DNA of 64,000 nt from Mytilisepta virgata (lineage: Eukaryota > Mollusca > Bivalvia > Mytilida > Mytilidae). The stretch spans positions 868,001 through 932,000 of the forward strand of contig CM051511.1 in the NCBI GenBank assembly GCA_028015205.1. The letters run 5' to 3'. This document shows, in pieces, positions 12,201-23,007 of this stretch. The notes beneath the pieces are model-generated. The model searched no databases, was not told the origin of the DNA, and saw only the letters and a program-made list of their open reading frames with translations. Each line of letters starts with the position of its first letter. Within the stretch, counting starts at the first letter, position 1. The position numbers and the translations under genes were made by a program.

Positions 12201-12941
12201 GAAAGTTATGAGTACGAGGATTATTCCGATAGTGATGATTATTCTACAAAGAGTGCTGAAATAAAAAGACGTAGAAATATTCCGAATGGGCGTATTGTGT
12301 TACCCAGTAGACGGAGAACTCTTCAAAAATTAGACACCTTGCCTCTTCGATATAAAGAAAAGTTAAAACATATACTACGAAAACAATCAAAAATTAGGAA
12401 CCAAAATGAAAGATTACCTAATAATCGTGGACGGACAAATTCTATGTCTAGTGAAGAAGATTATTCAGATTATTCAACCGAATATGATGACATTTCAAAA
12501 GAACAGGCACATAAATATAAAACAGCAAATAGAAATGATAAATCCAGAGATTACAGATCTCGGAAAAATAAGCATTCGTCTCTATATTTACTTGAAAATC
12601 CTAATAGACAACCAGATCCACTAGAATATTCTGAAGAGTACGAAGAAGATGAAAATTATTATTCTGACTCGGGTTACGAACTTTCGGAAGAAGTGCCTAT
12701 TAACAATGATTTTGATTATTACGATGAAAATGATGAGTCTGATACTTCAGACTCTGATGATTCTCCTATTCCGAGGTCTTATAATTTTAAAAAAAGATCC
12801 ACATCTCATAGTCCAATTGAAAGTCCTCATAAATTTATAAAGAAAACAATATCAAGAGCTTCTGATGGTGAATGGGATTCTGAATTTTTAGACCCCATGG
12901 ACGAAAGTTCGGAATGGGATTGGGGTTTCTGTGACTACTAA
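6259..12941 (+). CDS. Giant terminal exon: Lys/Asn/Ser-rich repeat protein with acidic C-terminus
   Basis: An unbroken frame of over 2,200 codons ending in TAA at 12939-12941. No enzyme or folded domain was recognised. The frame is entered after a good acceptor (AG at 6257-6258), two bases into a codon. The first in-frame ATG is at 6285 (about 2,218 residues if used). The bases before it encode a hydrophobic stretch (FLATAFLEM), so a signal peptide split by an intron is possible but unproven. Order, counting from 6264: a more ordinary N-terminal ~150 residues; basic low-complexity sequence; 19-residue repeats at ~445-667; a ~290-residue duplicated block at ~660-1230; three 43-residue repeats at ~1791-1916; then Asp/Glu/Ser/Tyr clusters from residue 1922 (such as SDYEYEDYS) to the end. 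The only cysteine I see is in the final GFCDY. Basic body plus acidic tail recalls secreted matrix or biomineral proteins, but a nuclear or cytoplasmic scaffold is equally open. Confidence 0.85.
7596..8264 (+). repeat. 57-bp coding minisatellite (19-residue repeat)
   Basis: Eleven full 57-bp units from 7596 to 8222 and a partial unit to 8264 inside the giant exon. The core unit is SSNRLPEIHVKKQTDQRHT. The first three units are diverged. Later units are nearly identical and differ mainly by Thr/Met at the last residue (ACG/ATG). Unit 8 carries the KTKTDQGH variant also seen in unit 3 as KTKTGQGH. This suggests recent homogenisation that copied variants as blocks. A second frame is also open across the array. 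Confidence 0.95.
8241..9955 (+). repeat. Large direct duplication inside the giant exon
   Basis: 8241-9113 and 9114 to about 9955 encode diverged copies of one ~290-residue block. Both begin EIHxKKQTQSS. Shared landmarks in the same order are NRFIK, GVQKQ/RVQKQ, a KQKG motif, IMNNS, RSKGFLNRNIE, TVKDF/TAKDF and SKDTSNLTHS/SKDISNLTHS. The block therefore duplicated within the exon after the 19-residue repeat existed, since its first bases are the end of that repeat. Confidence 0.85.
11634..12011 (+). repeat. Three 129-bp coding repeats (43 residues)
   Basis: Units start at 11634, 11763 and 11892 and encode near-identical 43-residue blocks with YIEDAKSRSPRLVKTK and TKDPKR.APDRQN. Differences are few (for example M/I and Q/H), so this is another recent in-frame expansion. 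It directly precedes the acidic C-terminal region. Confidence 0.95.
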
Positions 12942-13260
12942 ATGGCGTTTTTATTATTTTTGTACTATTATTACTTTTTTATGCTTTTGCGTCTTTTTGG
13001 TGAAAAAAATCTTATTCTTAGTTTATTTTATTTTCTGTCCTTTTTGTGGCATTTGAACATGTTATACAGCATAAGAGTTTTGGTTTGGCAATTCTAAGGT
13101 TTTGGACTTGAGCATGGCTGATAAGATTATTTGTAAAAATGTTCATCAAAATTGTTATTATTGATATTTACAACCATTGATATTATGCTTTCTTTCTTTT
13201 TTTTTCTTAAATCAAATATTCCGTACGCTGATAATTAAAATAAAGTTTTACGTGCATGTA
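12942..13260 (+). promoter_or_regulatory. Putative 3' UTR with AATAAA polyadenylation signal
   Basis: T-rich non-coding sequence follows the stop codon of the giant exon. A canonical AATAAA is at 13239-13244, about 300 bp after the stop, and I saw no earlier one. This supports the exon at 6259 being the last of its gene. The cleavage site would lie 10-30 bp further on. Confidence 0.6.
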
Positions 13261-13626
13261 TAGTTCAAGGTCACTTTTCATAAAAAAAATATTACGTTTA
13301 AGGCCTTCGATCTCAAACATGAAATGAACTTTCAGATTTTTTCTAAAAATATGTATAAATCGATGTCACATTTAGTATTAACTATTATTAGTATATGTAG
13401 TTTTGTTCGATTCTGTCAGAGATCATACGACTTAGACCGGTTCTGTGTAAAGAATGTATTCTATTTAATTTCTTATTATTTAAGCTGAATTACGGGACAG
13501 AGTTTAGTGTATTATCTCCCATTACTGTATTTACTTACTGTTTAGAGATTATTCTAATATATCTGTCTTTTGTCTGAGCTCAAGGCTTCTTCAGTGACTT
13601 TTATTCGGAGAAGATACTTAGCTATG
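13261..13626. other. Intergenic AT-rich sequence
   Basis: Nothing recognised between the putative polyadenylation signal and the foldback at 13627. Confidence 0.5.
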
Positions 13627-13775
13627 AGGAACCTGAGTGAGTTATCTTTTCCTAACCAATGTAAGTAAGGAAGATAATAAATTTGTCTCCCTTTTAGCCT
13701 CAGGACAAAAGGAAGCACATTTAATTATCTGCCTTACCTACATTGGTTAGGAAGAGATAACTCACTCAGGTTCCT
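13627..13775. mobile_element. Foldback MITE with ~50-bp arms
   Basis: The left arm (13627-13678, starting AGGAACCTGAGTGAGTTATC) is the near-perfect reverse complement of the right arm (13724-13775). The loop is about 45 bp. The core GATAATAAATTTGTCTCCC resembles 62113-62165, a likely degenerate relative. Non-coding. Confidence 0.8.
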
Positions 13776-14044
13776 CATTGCATACTAGAAGCTTTTTTCC
13801 CATTGTACGGCAAATCTCTGACATGTTTATTCGATAACTGACAATCAAATTATTTAATATTAATTTAAATGGCATGCCGAATGTTATGTGAGCAAGGTCA
13901 TCTAATATATTGTATATTTTCAGCTTTCTGGAAAAATGTTTGTTTTCTTGACAAATAGATTAAAGATTTTACTGAAGTTTTATGGTTTTCTATTTCAAAT
14001 GCTTATATTTCATATTTATCCCTGCTACATTCTATGTGTAAAAA

Positions 14045-14280
14045 ATCAAAACGGAAAACAGAAAAGGTCAACAATGACATACCAGTCAGTCGACGCCACT
14101 CAACAAAAAGAACCCAGGACAAAAAATAACATATAAGATCACAAAACACAAACAAAAACACAACAGAGTCAGGATAGTCTGACTTGGTACAGACACCGAA
14201 CAGTGGTGGGGTTAAACCAGTTTAATGGGTGCCCAAACCCTCCTTGAGTATCCTGACACTCTGGTATATAGAACAAACAG
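14045..14280 (+). repeat. Interspersed repeat, second copy
   Basis: Reverse-complement homologue of 941-1190. It includes GTCAGGATAGTCTGACTTGG at about 14168, a GGGGTTAAACCAGTTTAATG block and a TATCCTGACACTCTGGTATA end. No coding content. Confidence 0.65.
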
Positions 14281-15219
14281 CCAATGCAGAGTGATTATCA
14301 ACAACGTGGCCGCTTGCTTGGTTGAACAGTACACACTTTAAATAGAAGGATCAGAATGTAATTGTTTTAACTGTAAACCTATCTAAGGCTTTCATAGCTG
14401 TTGGTTGGATACTGTCGCTCTGTTAAACGACAGTCCAAGGCCCTGAATTTCTCATTGGTTTTGCTATGTATATGGCATATTGTATTTATTTGGGATTTGT
14501 CGTTAGCATTGTTGGATTACTTAAAGGGCCACCGAGTGCTTGACTTATAGTGAGGGTTGTTGCTTCTTGTTGCTGACCACACGACGGCATATAATAAATC
14601 TTTTACCTTACATTTGTATATTATCAATGCCTTTTTATCTCCAATAAGTTGGCTTTTTGGAATAAGCAGTGCCCTGAAAAATGTTCAATCAATGAAATAA
14701 ATATCGTTATTAATGCAAAACACAAAATAAGGGATATAAGCATACGACATAACATAGACAAATAATAATAAACAAGATACATGAACAGTTAATTGTTATT
14801 ATAATCCCCCATCTCTCATCTGGCCTTTGTTTCATAAAACATCTCAAAACATGATTTCATTTCAATTATCCTAAACTCAAATACTGACCAATCAGATAGC
14901 TGAACAGATTAAAAACTCACAGTGTGAGGAAATTTCAGTTAGAGATGAAACTGGACCATCATTTCTGTTCTTTGTTGCCAATCATTGTCGTGTCTATACA
15001 GTATATTTCAGAGTACCTTAGCCTGGTGTAGATATAATTTATTTTTACCACGTTACTATACCTCGTGGAAAAGTAGGTGGGTCTTTAAGGATAATTCTAT
15101 GATAAAGTATGATAAAAGCATGAATCTCGTTATATGTTATACTAAAGTATGTACACGTGTACAAAATTGTCTAGCATTTGTGGGACAACTATATATTTGT
15201 CACGCTCAGTTACTTGTGA
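14281..15219. other. No clear feature
   Basis: AT-rich sequence with a possible old dispersed-repeat tail around 14380-14610 (ends AATAAATC). No gene supported. Confidence 0.4.
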
Positions 15220-15231
15220 GTGATTATTGGA

Positions 15232-15590
15232 TGATGGATGGATGAATTATTGTTTAACGTCCAGTGGCAACCAGGTGCATATCAGAACGAGAACATGTTG
15301 ATATGATAATGAATATGATCCCTGCTTTGTACTAGACGGACACTCTAAGTCAGATTTTTAATGTGCTAGCTCACGAGGTAACTGTCCGCAGGAAGACATA
15401 TCACCTCACTCGGACACATTATACTGACTCCGAGCCGACCAGTCTTTGCTCTTACTCCTAGATGCCGCGTGCTTGGCGGAGAAGCAGCAAATACCAATTT
15501 TAATGTCTTTGGTTTGACCCGGCCGGGGATCGAACCCGCGACCTTCCGCACTCGCGGCGAGCACGCTACCACGAGACCACCGAGGCGGTC
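15232..15590 (-). mobile_element. Complete tRNA-derived SINE with exact 12-bp target duplication
   Basis: On the minus strand the element begins at 15590 with a tRNA-like head (GCCTCGGTGGTCTCGTGGTA). A box-A-like TGGTCTCGTGG and a box B GGTTCGATCCC are visible, which are the Pol III promoter elements of tRNA genes. The body runs to a GTTTAACGTCCAGTGGCAA-like tail domain, written here in + orientation at 15252-15270, and ends in a short (CATC)n-type tail. GTGATTATTGGA flanks it at 15220-15231 and 15591-15602. The head lacks a clear functional tRNA fold, so this is a retroposon and not a tRNA gene. Confidence 0.9.
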
Positions 15591-15602
15591 GTGATTATTG
15601 GA

Positions 15603-17054
15603 CACGGTAAGTATAAACATTTTGTAAAAAATAATGACCATTGAACATGGAAAAAAAATATACCCATGTGCAGCCACAACTTTTTTTTTTATTTTGCAAT
15701 TTTGCCTTTAAAATAAGTCAACTTTAAATTTAGGTCAATTCATTCTTAACTTTTTCAAAAGTCTACAGTTTATAAATTACTGCATGGATTTTAAGAGAAA
15801 TCAAATGTAAATTTTAATTAATGGGATTATCAACATTTTTTACATTATTTGCGTTAAAAAATCCTTCGTTTAAATTCTGAATTTAAATTTTTATATACAT
15901 GGTTTATTAAAACCGTTATATTCTTACAATAAAAAAAAATATTACACGTTAGACCAATCGTAATAATTTAATAATTAATCTAACTGTTTGTACGTACACT
16001 TGTCAAATTTCACTAGTGACCCAAGATCGGGGTTAATTTCCACTTGAAAAATTATAATTGTCTTTGTGAAGGACAATCCCGAGTACTTATTCATGAATAA
16101 ATCTCAGGTTTCGGTATATGGTAAATTTTTGTCAGCTAATAGATACCCCCTATACTTCTCTTTAAAGAAAGTATGGATCTGATAATTAAATGAAATTCGA
16201 TAAAGAACAAAAAATAATAACAATGTTTCGTGTTTACAAATAGAATTTAAATCGGAGTAGATTTTAACTATTTTAAAAGGTGCGATAAAATTTTTGATTA
16301 TGTATCCGAGTTATTTGTACTGATAGGAGAAGAAAGGGACGTCGTATCGTTGTGAAATTTGGTATATAGCTCTTATTTCTCTGTACAATGTGAAATTATG
16401 TACACTGGGACATAAAACACGTAAGTTATGCCTTTTTTGCATTTGTTTTTTTATTATGGTGGGGGTATATTTACAATATAAAATAAAAAAATGTAAACAA
16501 ATAAATAATTTTAAATTGTTCGCCATTAATGATCACAATTTGGTCTTACAAAGTGAAAGGTCGTGAGATCATGTCACATAATTAAGTACTGAAAGAATAT
16601 GACAGGTAATTTATCATTTAAAATTAAAGACTTGTGATAAAAAATACAAACAATGATATATCTATTATTCTTAAATAACTATAGTGTATTAGCGAGAGGC
16701 AAATAACATTAAAATAGAAATCAAAAGACATTAGTGTTTAACGCGTATTAACTTTAGGACTCAAGTTTATAGGTTTAGAATGCGCCATTCAGACAACAAT
16801 CTGGAAGTCGACATGACAAAGTAAAACTCGAAGATCCACGAAAACCAGACTACGAATATATAACTTACTAACAGTTATGATATGAATTAAGGAATTGCAA
16901 AATTATGGACATTTGTTATTATACCATGTATACCTACAAACACGACAAAGGTGTTTCGAATGTGTATTCTACTGCACGGAAACCTCAGTTTATGTAACGC
17001 ATTATTTGTAGGATAGGTATCGTAGCTTAAGCACATAATCAGTTCCAATTTTGA
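15603..17054. other. AT-rich non-coding stretch
   Basis: No gene or clear element seen; only short chance open frames. Confidence 0.45.
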
Positions 17055-17465
17055 TTTGATTTGATTTGTTGTTTGCTTAACGTCCAGTGTCCAATATTTC
17101 ACGCTTTTTCGGGACGAGGACCAGTTCAACAATTCATCAAGCAGAATTCAAATGGGGTGGGACAGGACAGAGGTGAACCAATTTAGACTGCCACTGTAAA
17201 AGGGTGGATGGATGGGTACGGTCGAATAATTTAGCCTTCTGTAGCGGTATTAGCCTAATCTTTTTCGGAAACTACAGAAGGGATCTTTATCGTGCAAGGA
17301 GTGTGGCATTCTCCAAACACGTTACCCACTAAGGTCCGCGGTCATACTTTCTGTATTATGATCTGACAACCCTCCAAGGAGTTGGTCTTCCCTATCCACC
17401 AACTTGAGACGCGCGAGGCAGCTCTATGGGTCGAGCGCCCGAGATCCATCACAGGTGCCTAGAAT
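17055..17465. repeat. Old SINE-like repeat with shared tail domain
   Basis: TTGCTTAACGTCCAGTGTCC near 17075 matches the conserved tail domain of the SINE at 15232. The following ~380 bp has higher GC and repeat-like content ending near GAGATCCATCACAG. No tRNA-like head or target duplication was found, so it is truncated or a different subfamily. Confidence 0.5.
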
Positions 17466-17857
17466 TCAAATTTTCTACTCACTTGGCTGATAGATGCAAA
17501 TTACCCGTTGGTAACTAATGCAATTTAACAAATTATGTTCAATTATCTCTTAGTGATGAAAAAAAATGCCCATGGAATTTCGATATAAAAAGTACATAAC
17601 TCTTGTTAAGAGATTTTCTTAAATTAGGTATTGAATGCCTTTTTTTGGAGTGTAAATTTAAAAATTTTTAAAAATGGTTTTCAAAATTTTAGAAAAGGTT
17701 TGCCGTGCTAATCATTTTAATTTTCCAAGTGCATTTATTTTTCTTCAGGAAATATCATATTCAGAATAATATTTTATGTTTTTAAATATTATAAAATACT
17801 CTCATTGGATGAAAACTGTCATGTGATTAAAAAAATGAATGTTTTTCCAAAATTGAT
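17466..17857. other. No clear feature
   Basis: AT-rich sequence without a recognised element. Confidence 0.45.
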
Positions 17858-18105
17858 CATCGTGGGAAACAACCCTATTGTTCACCTCCAATCATCTCAA
17901 TTTTTCTCGGCAAGGGAGACAACTGCGTAATCGCGGGAAACAACTCTATTGTTCACCTCCAAACGTCCCAATTTTCCCCCGCAAGGGAAACAATTGCGTA
18001 ATCACGAGAAACAACCTTATTGTTCACTGGGAAACAACCCTATTGTTCACCTCCAAACATCCCAAATTCCCCCCGCAAGGGAGACAACTGCGTAATTCGC
18101 CTGCA
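17858..18105. repeat. ~71-bp tandem repeat, about three units
   Basis: GGGAAACAACCCTATTGTTC-type blocks start near 17863, 17935, 18006 and 18029. Each full unit continues with CACCTCCAA, a CCCCGCAAGGGA segment and ACTGCGTAAT. The last unit contains a partial re-duplication. The open frame across it is a by-product. Confidence 0.8.
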
Positions 18106-18163
18106 TTAAAAGTCATGAGAGTCAAATTATGTCATGGAAAAAATAATAAAACAATTACGGCCC

Positions 18164-18280
18164 TCATTTGAGGTCGACATTCAGATTTGGCAATCCTTGA
18201 CACGTTGTTTTTCCTCGACCAAGCCATCGGGAAAACAATTTCTCTCGGGTTGCCAAATCTGGCTTGTCTACCTCAAATGA
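18164..18280. mobile_element. Foldback MITE, ~30-bp arms
   Basis: TCATTTGAGGTCGACATTCA and the following GATTTGGCAA (18164-18193) pair imperfectly with TTGCCAAATCTGGC...CCTCAAATGA (18250-18280). Complementary GTTTTTCCTCGAC/GGGAAAAC segments lie inside. Non-coding hairpin. Confidence 0.7.
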
Positions 18281-19390
18281 TTATTCCTGGATTTTTAAAA
18301 TGGAAATTTCCCCGATCTGATTTCTTTTTTTTTTATACATAAAACGTTTCAAAATTCAAAGTTGAACTAAAGTTTTTACAATTAATCTTATTAAGCACGT
18401 AACTTATTCACACAAAAACAATAATTTTATATTCGAAAGATATCAGCTATTCTTCATATACATGATATTGATGTTTTAGTCCAAATTATTTGTCAAATAG
18501 GATGTGACAGATTTTACCCTCATTTTGATCAAATACCACATATGTGAAAATCTTGACCAATTCGTTCGATTCTCTGTATTCAGAAAATTCCATACTCTGT
18601 ATTTCAAGGCTTACCTAAACTTATTGACTTATTATAAATGTTTTAATTATGACTCTGTATTATAAACCATGTCTCAATAGACAGTTTAAATTGAACAAAA
18701 ATGTTTTATCTTTGACGGGTCCTTCTATTTGATAGAAATTTATTTTTGAATTATATATATAAACTAAGAATTTATAGAAAAATCCCATTTTATGTACTTT
18801 ATGACAATTAATTAATTATAATTTATAAACTGGAAACATATAATTTTAGTTTAATTCCCCGATTTGCTTCTCTGTTTAGATATGGGGAAGATTTGTCAGG
18901 ATACTAATTATTGTAATAAAATATATAGAAATATTATATAAATACGTGCACCTTTTTGACAGATAATGGGGAAATAAACTCGTGACATGTTAATCCTTAA
19001 GATAATAAAAATTCTTAGTTGGACATAGTGCGTGTTATGTAATTTTACGTGACAATAATGTATACATGTACTGTGTATATTAAATTATTTTGTCAGTATA
19101 CATGTACATGTATATAGATTTGTGTCCGACCTCTCATCAAAGTTGTTACTAATAAATGTAATTAAAGATCTCGTAAGAGATTTTAAAATAAAAATTTAGC
19201 TAAAAAATGGATCCTGGCTAAATATACCATAAGTAACTATTTCCTATCACTGTTAATTGTATTTCTTTTTATCACACATAAACTTCTCATCAAACCAATG
19301 TTCCGCACCCACTGATATTAAGCTATCACTCTAAAATATATAAACACATATATGTAATGGACAATAAATGACAGTTTATTTTCTTTTTAG
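18281..19390. other. AT-rich non-coding stretch ending in a 3' splice site
   Basis: No gene seen. It ends with the pyrimidine-rich acceptor TTATTTTCTTTTTAG at 19390. Confidence 0.4.
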
Positions 19391-19435
19391 ATGTAACTAA
19401 TAGTTATATATTGTCACAGAGGCAAACATCCCAAT
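19391..19435 (+). other. Candidate 45-nt (untranslated) exon
   Basis: A 45-nt segment sits between a strong acceptor (TTTTCTTTTTAG, ending 19390) and a near-consensus donor (AAT then GTAAGTATCC, from 19436). Its first frame reads ATG-TAA and a second frame also stops, so a 5' UTR exon is more likely than a coding microexon, although the third frame is open. If it joins the exon at 20761, translation could begin at the ATG at 20773. Supported only by splice-site appearance. Confidence 0.3.
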
Positions 19436-19958
19436 GTAAGTATCCTTATATTTTATTTATTATTTTTGTTTTGTTTTTTATCCTGTAACATGATTTGAAC
19501 CCTTGAATCAACGATTCTGGTCTGCCAGTATGTTAATTTCTTTTTGAGAGCCAACTTTTTTCACATTTTTTTTCATATTACAAAAAAATGTATTGAGGTA
19601 CTACTTGAAACAGCACTTGAAATCTGCAACTAAAATTCAATATATAACAAAATGATACGATTGATGAAGCTACCACTATAACTTTCATAACTTTAATGGT
19701 TCGTTATATTTTCCAGTGCCATAATTTAAAATCAAAAATAAGATTTTTATATCTTTTAAGGGAATATATCCGTTGTATACTGCAGTAATTATCGAACATT
19801 ACCATAGGTGGTAATCATTTATAAGTAATAAAGGATAGTTCTATTAATGCTTATGTTGATTCCTGTCCCTTTTCTTTAAAATATATTTCATATATTTCCG
19901 TAAGTTTGAAAATAAACCAAGCTTTTGCTTTTGATATATAACTCCTCTACAAACAAAC

Positions 19959-19999
<41 letters not shown>

Positions 20000-20760
20000 G
20001 GTAAATAAATGCAATATTGTTAATAGTCTTCGGATATCCTATTGTTTAATCCACTTACTTTATGTACAAAACATAAAACACGGCAATTGAAAGTTCTATA
20101 TGATAGGGCAAACATTTGATTGATTTTTTACGGGGAGTCATCGGGAAGGGGGGGGGGGGGGGGTGGCTGGAAATCATTAATATCATCATTTCTTAATGCA
20201 ACTTGTTTCTCTTATTACAAAATAAACTATGTTATTTGATTCAAGGCTTCTCGCTACCAAATCTGGAGCGTGTATCGAATTTCTTTCTAAGCCCCATCCC
20301 CCGAAAAAAAAATCTTGTACCCTTTCATGCATGTTCATTTTCATTTGCTTTTAATTCTCTCTTAACCATAACATTGAACTCAGTTTAACGTGGCTATATA
20401 TATATATATATATATGAAAAGTCCGTATGTGTATATATATGAAAAGTCCGTTCAGTTACTTTCCTATTCTTTGACATTAATGTGTTTGGGTTAGCTCCCT
20501 TTACTTAAAAAATGAATGACTTAGTGAGGTAATATATTAATTAACACTGTTATATTGTATGTGTACCGTATATTTTTTGTTTTCTGTCAATTAATTACAT
20601 ACAGTACATCATTTTGATTAAACACCAAAATATTTTAGAGAGGTAACATATATTAATTAATCTGTTTACATAATTACGTACATGTAGATCCTAGGTTGTT
20701 TTTTTTTATATTTTCACATATATCAGATAATAAGATTTATATGATTTTTTATACTTGTAG
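19436..20760. other. Putative intron with microsatellites
   Basis: Contains an (AAT)n tract at 19959-19997, a poly-G tract at about 20147-20163 and a (TA)n tract at 20395-20415. It ends in the acceptor TTTTTTATACTTGTAG at 20760. No coding sequence recognised. Confidence 0.4.
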
Positions 20761-21213
20761 AGGATTGACGCAATGTTTTGTATGCAGGTAGACGTTTTAG
20801 AACATGCAATAGAATTTAACGGGAAAATACCTATACTGAATGGAACTGATACCCAACGACACTTGTCCCACAATGATGAGTCCAAGCGAATTGACTTCAC
20901 AGACCAGAAAACAGATCATTTAACAGAAAAAGAGACTGCACATCAACAGTTTTTGTTACAACGTCGGAAATCACAAATTGAAGAAGTAAAAAACTATGTT
21001 CAGATTTTAAATGCTTTACGACTGAAACCAGGACAAAGGTACAAACCTGCTAATCCACAAGATGATCCAGTATTTCAAATCATGCTTTCAGTCCTTAGAA
21101 AACTTGACTCCGAAAACGCAGAAGAAAGAAAACAGCGAAGAGAAAAAAGACAAAAGAAACGCGAGGAGTTAAGGAAAAGATTCGAATCACAAAGATCGGA
21201 GCTCAATCAGTCA
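20761..21213 (+). CDS. Exon encoding a charged, coiled-coil-like segment
   Basis: A 453-nt open exon between an acceptor at 20760 (an alternative AG is at 20786-20787) and the donor GTAAGT at 21214. Both ends are in phase 0, giving 151 codons. The reading frame continues past the donor only to a nearby stop at 21238-21240. ATG codons at 20773 and 20782 could start translation if the preceding exon is untranslated. The protein is hydrophilic. A segment with LQRRKSQIEEVKNYVQIL is followed by KPGQRYKPANPQDDPVFQIM, then a strongly charged stretch (AEERKQRREKRQKKREELRK) typical of a coiled coil or long single helix. I do not recognise the family. It could belong to the same gene as the PH-domain exon at 41727, which has compatible phase and strand, across an intron of about 20 kb; that is inference. 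Confidence 0.65.
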
Positions 21214-21295
21214 GTAAGTACTGTTTTACAGAAACTATGATATGTGTATATGTACTATATATATGATTTGTGTTATTCAAATTATTGTTGAATAC

Positions 21296-21642
21296 TAAGG
21301 GATGCGATCAAAAGTTCAATGTAGGATAAAAAACTTAATTCACATAGTTTTTTCACTGACCCCCCCCCCCCCCCCCCCCCCCACCCTCTTAACTTAATTT
21401 GGGAAAATTTGATTGACCAATATGGGCATATGCTTTGAGAGTATACTTTTTGTATCATGGGTCCTGTTTTTCCTCAATGTATGTTTGTTCTGTATATTGC
21501 CTTGGACATCACTTGAATCCGTATTTTTCAATCCGAAAATCGATGTCGGATAACAAAACTTACAGCGATTTTTAACCCCCCCCCCCCAAACTATTTGAAT
21601 TAAGTTTTTTATCCTACATTGAACTTTTGATCTCGTCCCTTA
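21296..21642. mobile_element. MITE with ~46-bp terminal inverted repeats
   Basis: The left arm 21296-21341 (GATCAAAAGTTCAATGTAGG inside) is the reverse complement of 21597-21642. The interior contains a 23-nt C tract (21360-21382) and a second C tract near 21577. The element is non-coding and lies about 80 bp after the 20761 exon, within the putative following intron. Confidence 0.8.
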
Positions 21643-21879
21643 AGGGAGTAAATATATTTATCAGAACACCCAATAAATGGAGAGGGGTTAATAGAAGTTT
21701 CCCAATCCATAACCAATAAATAAGTTCACAAACAGCTCTCGAAAACAACATTCGGATCAACTCATTTTGTGTTACTAACCTTTCTCGTATGTATGTGATG
21801 ATTGATTTTATAATACACTTGTAGTGTCTAATTTCTTCAAAATTTAAACGAAGGGCAGGGATATTATGGCAAATTACGG

Positions 21880-22017
21880 AAATCGCGAATGGAAAGGGGG
21901 GGGGGGCAAAAGCGAAAAAAAAAAAAAACCGAGAACCTAAATTTCAACGAAAAAAAAATAGGTAGGATCAAACATTTGATCCTAGCCCCCCCCCCTAAAT
22001 ATCAAATGGTTGCTCCC
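21880..22017. repeat. Fragment related to the 5134 foldback family
   Basis: Poly-G, purine-rich and poly-C tracts followed by AAATATCAAATGGTTGCTCC, which matches the reverse complement of the left end of the 5134-5404 element. The internal palindrome GGATCAAACATTTGATCC is at about 21965. Confidence 0.5.
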
Positions 22018-22478
22018 TTCAATACCGCCCAATTGCAGCAGGAAGATTCTGAACACAGCACTTAACATTTTATCTAGTATATGTGACAAAATTCATAACA
22101 CTAAATTTCATGAAATTCCCAGAAGAATATTAAACGTGAAGGTAAAATCCTCTTTAAACCTTTAAACCTAGAAAGGTCAGATTTCTACCGACAAATGTTT
22201 GGAAATGACGTAAACCGCAGACGTTACTTTTTAAAGCACTGTTTTCCCCTTTAAAAATTACGAGACTCCTCAGACGTCACAATGGCTTGTTATATAATTG
22301 GCCATTCCCTCTCCATCGGGAAATTCACAGATTATGTCCATTATTGACATTTTTACGACAAATAAATTTATTGTCCACACGAGTCAATTCTATAACAATT
22401 TTTCTCGTTCAAAATTTGCGGTCTTGTTATTATCCCTAATTTAAAGAAATTTATATTATAATAATAACTTAATTATGC
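22018..22478. other. No clear feature
   Basis: Non-coding AT-rich sequence between the poly-C repeat and the SINE pair. Confidence 0.45.
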
Positions 22479-22490
22479 ATATGGTTACAA

Positions 22491-23007
22491 GGGGCCTCGG
22501 TGGCCGAGTGGTCTAGGTAGTTCGCCATGACTACTAATGATCACTGAGGTTCCGACTTCGAATCTCACCTGTGGCGAGGTGTGTTCGACTCCGATCTAAA
22601 TTGATTGTTTGTTTGCTTATTTGGGGTTTAACGCCGTTATCAGCACATTTTGGCCATTTCGCGGCGGCCAGTTTTTATTGGTGGGGGAAGCTGGAGTACC
22701 CGGAGAGAACCACCGACCTTCGGACCTTCGGTAGGAAAATTGGCAATCCTTGTCAATTAAGATAGGAGTCGAACACACCTCGCCACAGGTGAGATTCGAA
22801 CTCACAACCCCAGCGTTGACAGGCTAGTGATCCATAGTAGTCATGACGAACTACCTAGACCACTCGGCCACCGAGGCCCCCGAGGCCCCCGATCTAAATT
22901 GACAAGGATTCTCAAAGTACTCCGGCTTCCTCCACCAATAAAAACTGGCCGCAACGAAATAGCCAAATGTGCTGAAAACGGCGTAAAACACCAACTAAAC
23001 AAACAAA
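22491..23007 (+). mobile_element. tRNA-derived SINE (host copy), split by another SINE
   Basis: A + strand SINE begins with a tRNA-like head (GGCCTCGGTGGCCGAGTGGT) with a box-B-like block (CTTCGAATCTC) and ends in ACTAAACAAACAAA. It is flanked by exact CATATGGTTACA copies (22479-22490 and 23008-23019). Its body is interrupted at 22605 by a second SINE of the same family. The body resumes at 22903 (CAAGGATTCTC...AATAAAAACTGGCCGC). The serine/leucine-like head is inferred from its GGCCGAGTGG start and long variable region. Confidence 0.9.
22605..22890 (-). mobile_element. tRNA-derived SINE (inner copy) inserted in the host SINE
   Basis: Reading the minus strand from 22890: the same tRNA-like head, a long variable region, a box B in GTGAGTTCGAATCTCAC, then the shared body (CCACCAATAAAAACTGGCCG) and an AAGCAAACAAACAA end. 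GATCTAAATTGA, sequence from the host SINE, flanks it at 22593-22604 and 22891-22902. This copy looks full length. Open frames on both strands here are not genes. Confidence 0.9.

Noticed and set aside
15516..15590. tRNA gene on the minus strand
   Set aside because: Pol III boxes are present, but the sequence is the head of a SINE with target duplications and lacks a convincing tRNA fold.
22494..22890. Pair of serine/leucine-like tRNA genes
   Set aside because: Both are heads of nested SINEs with target-site duplications.
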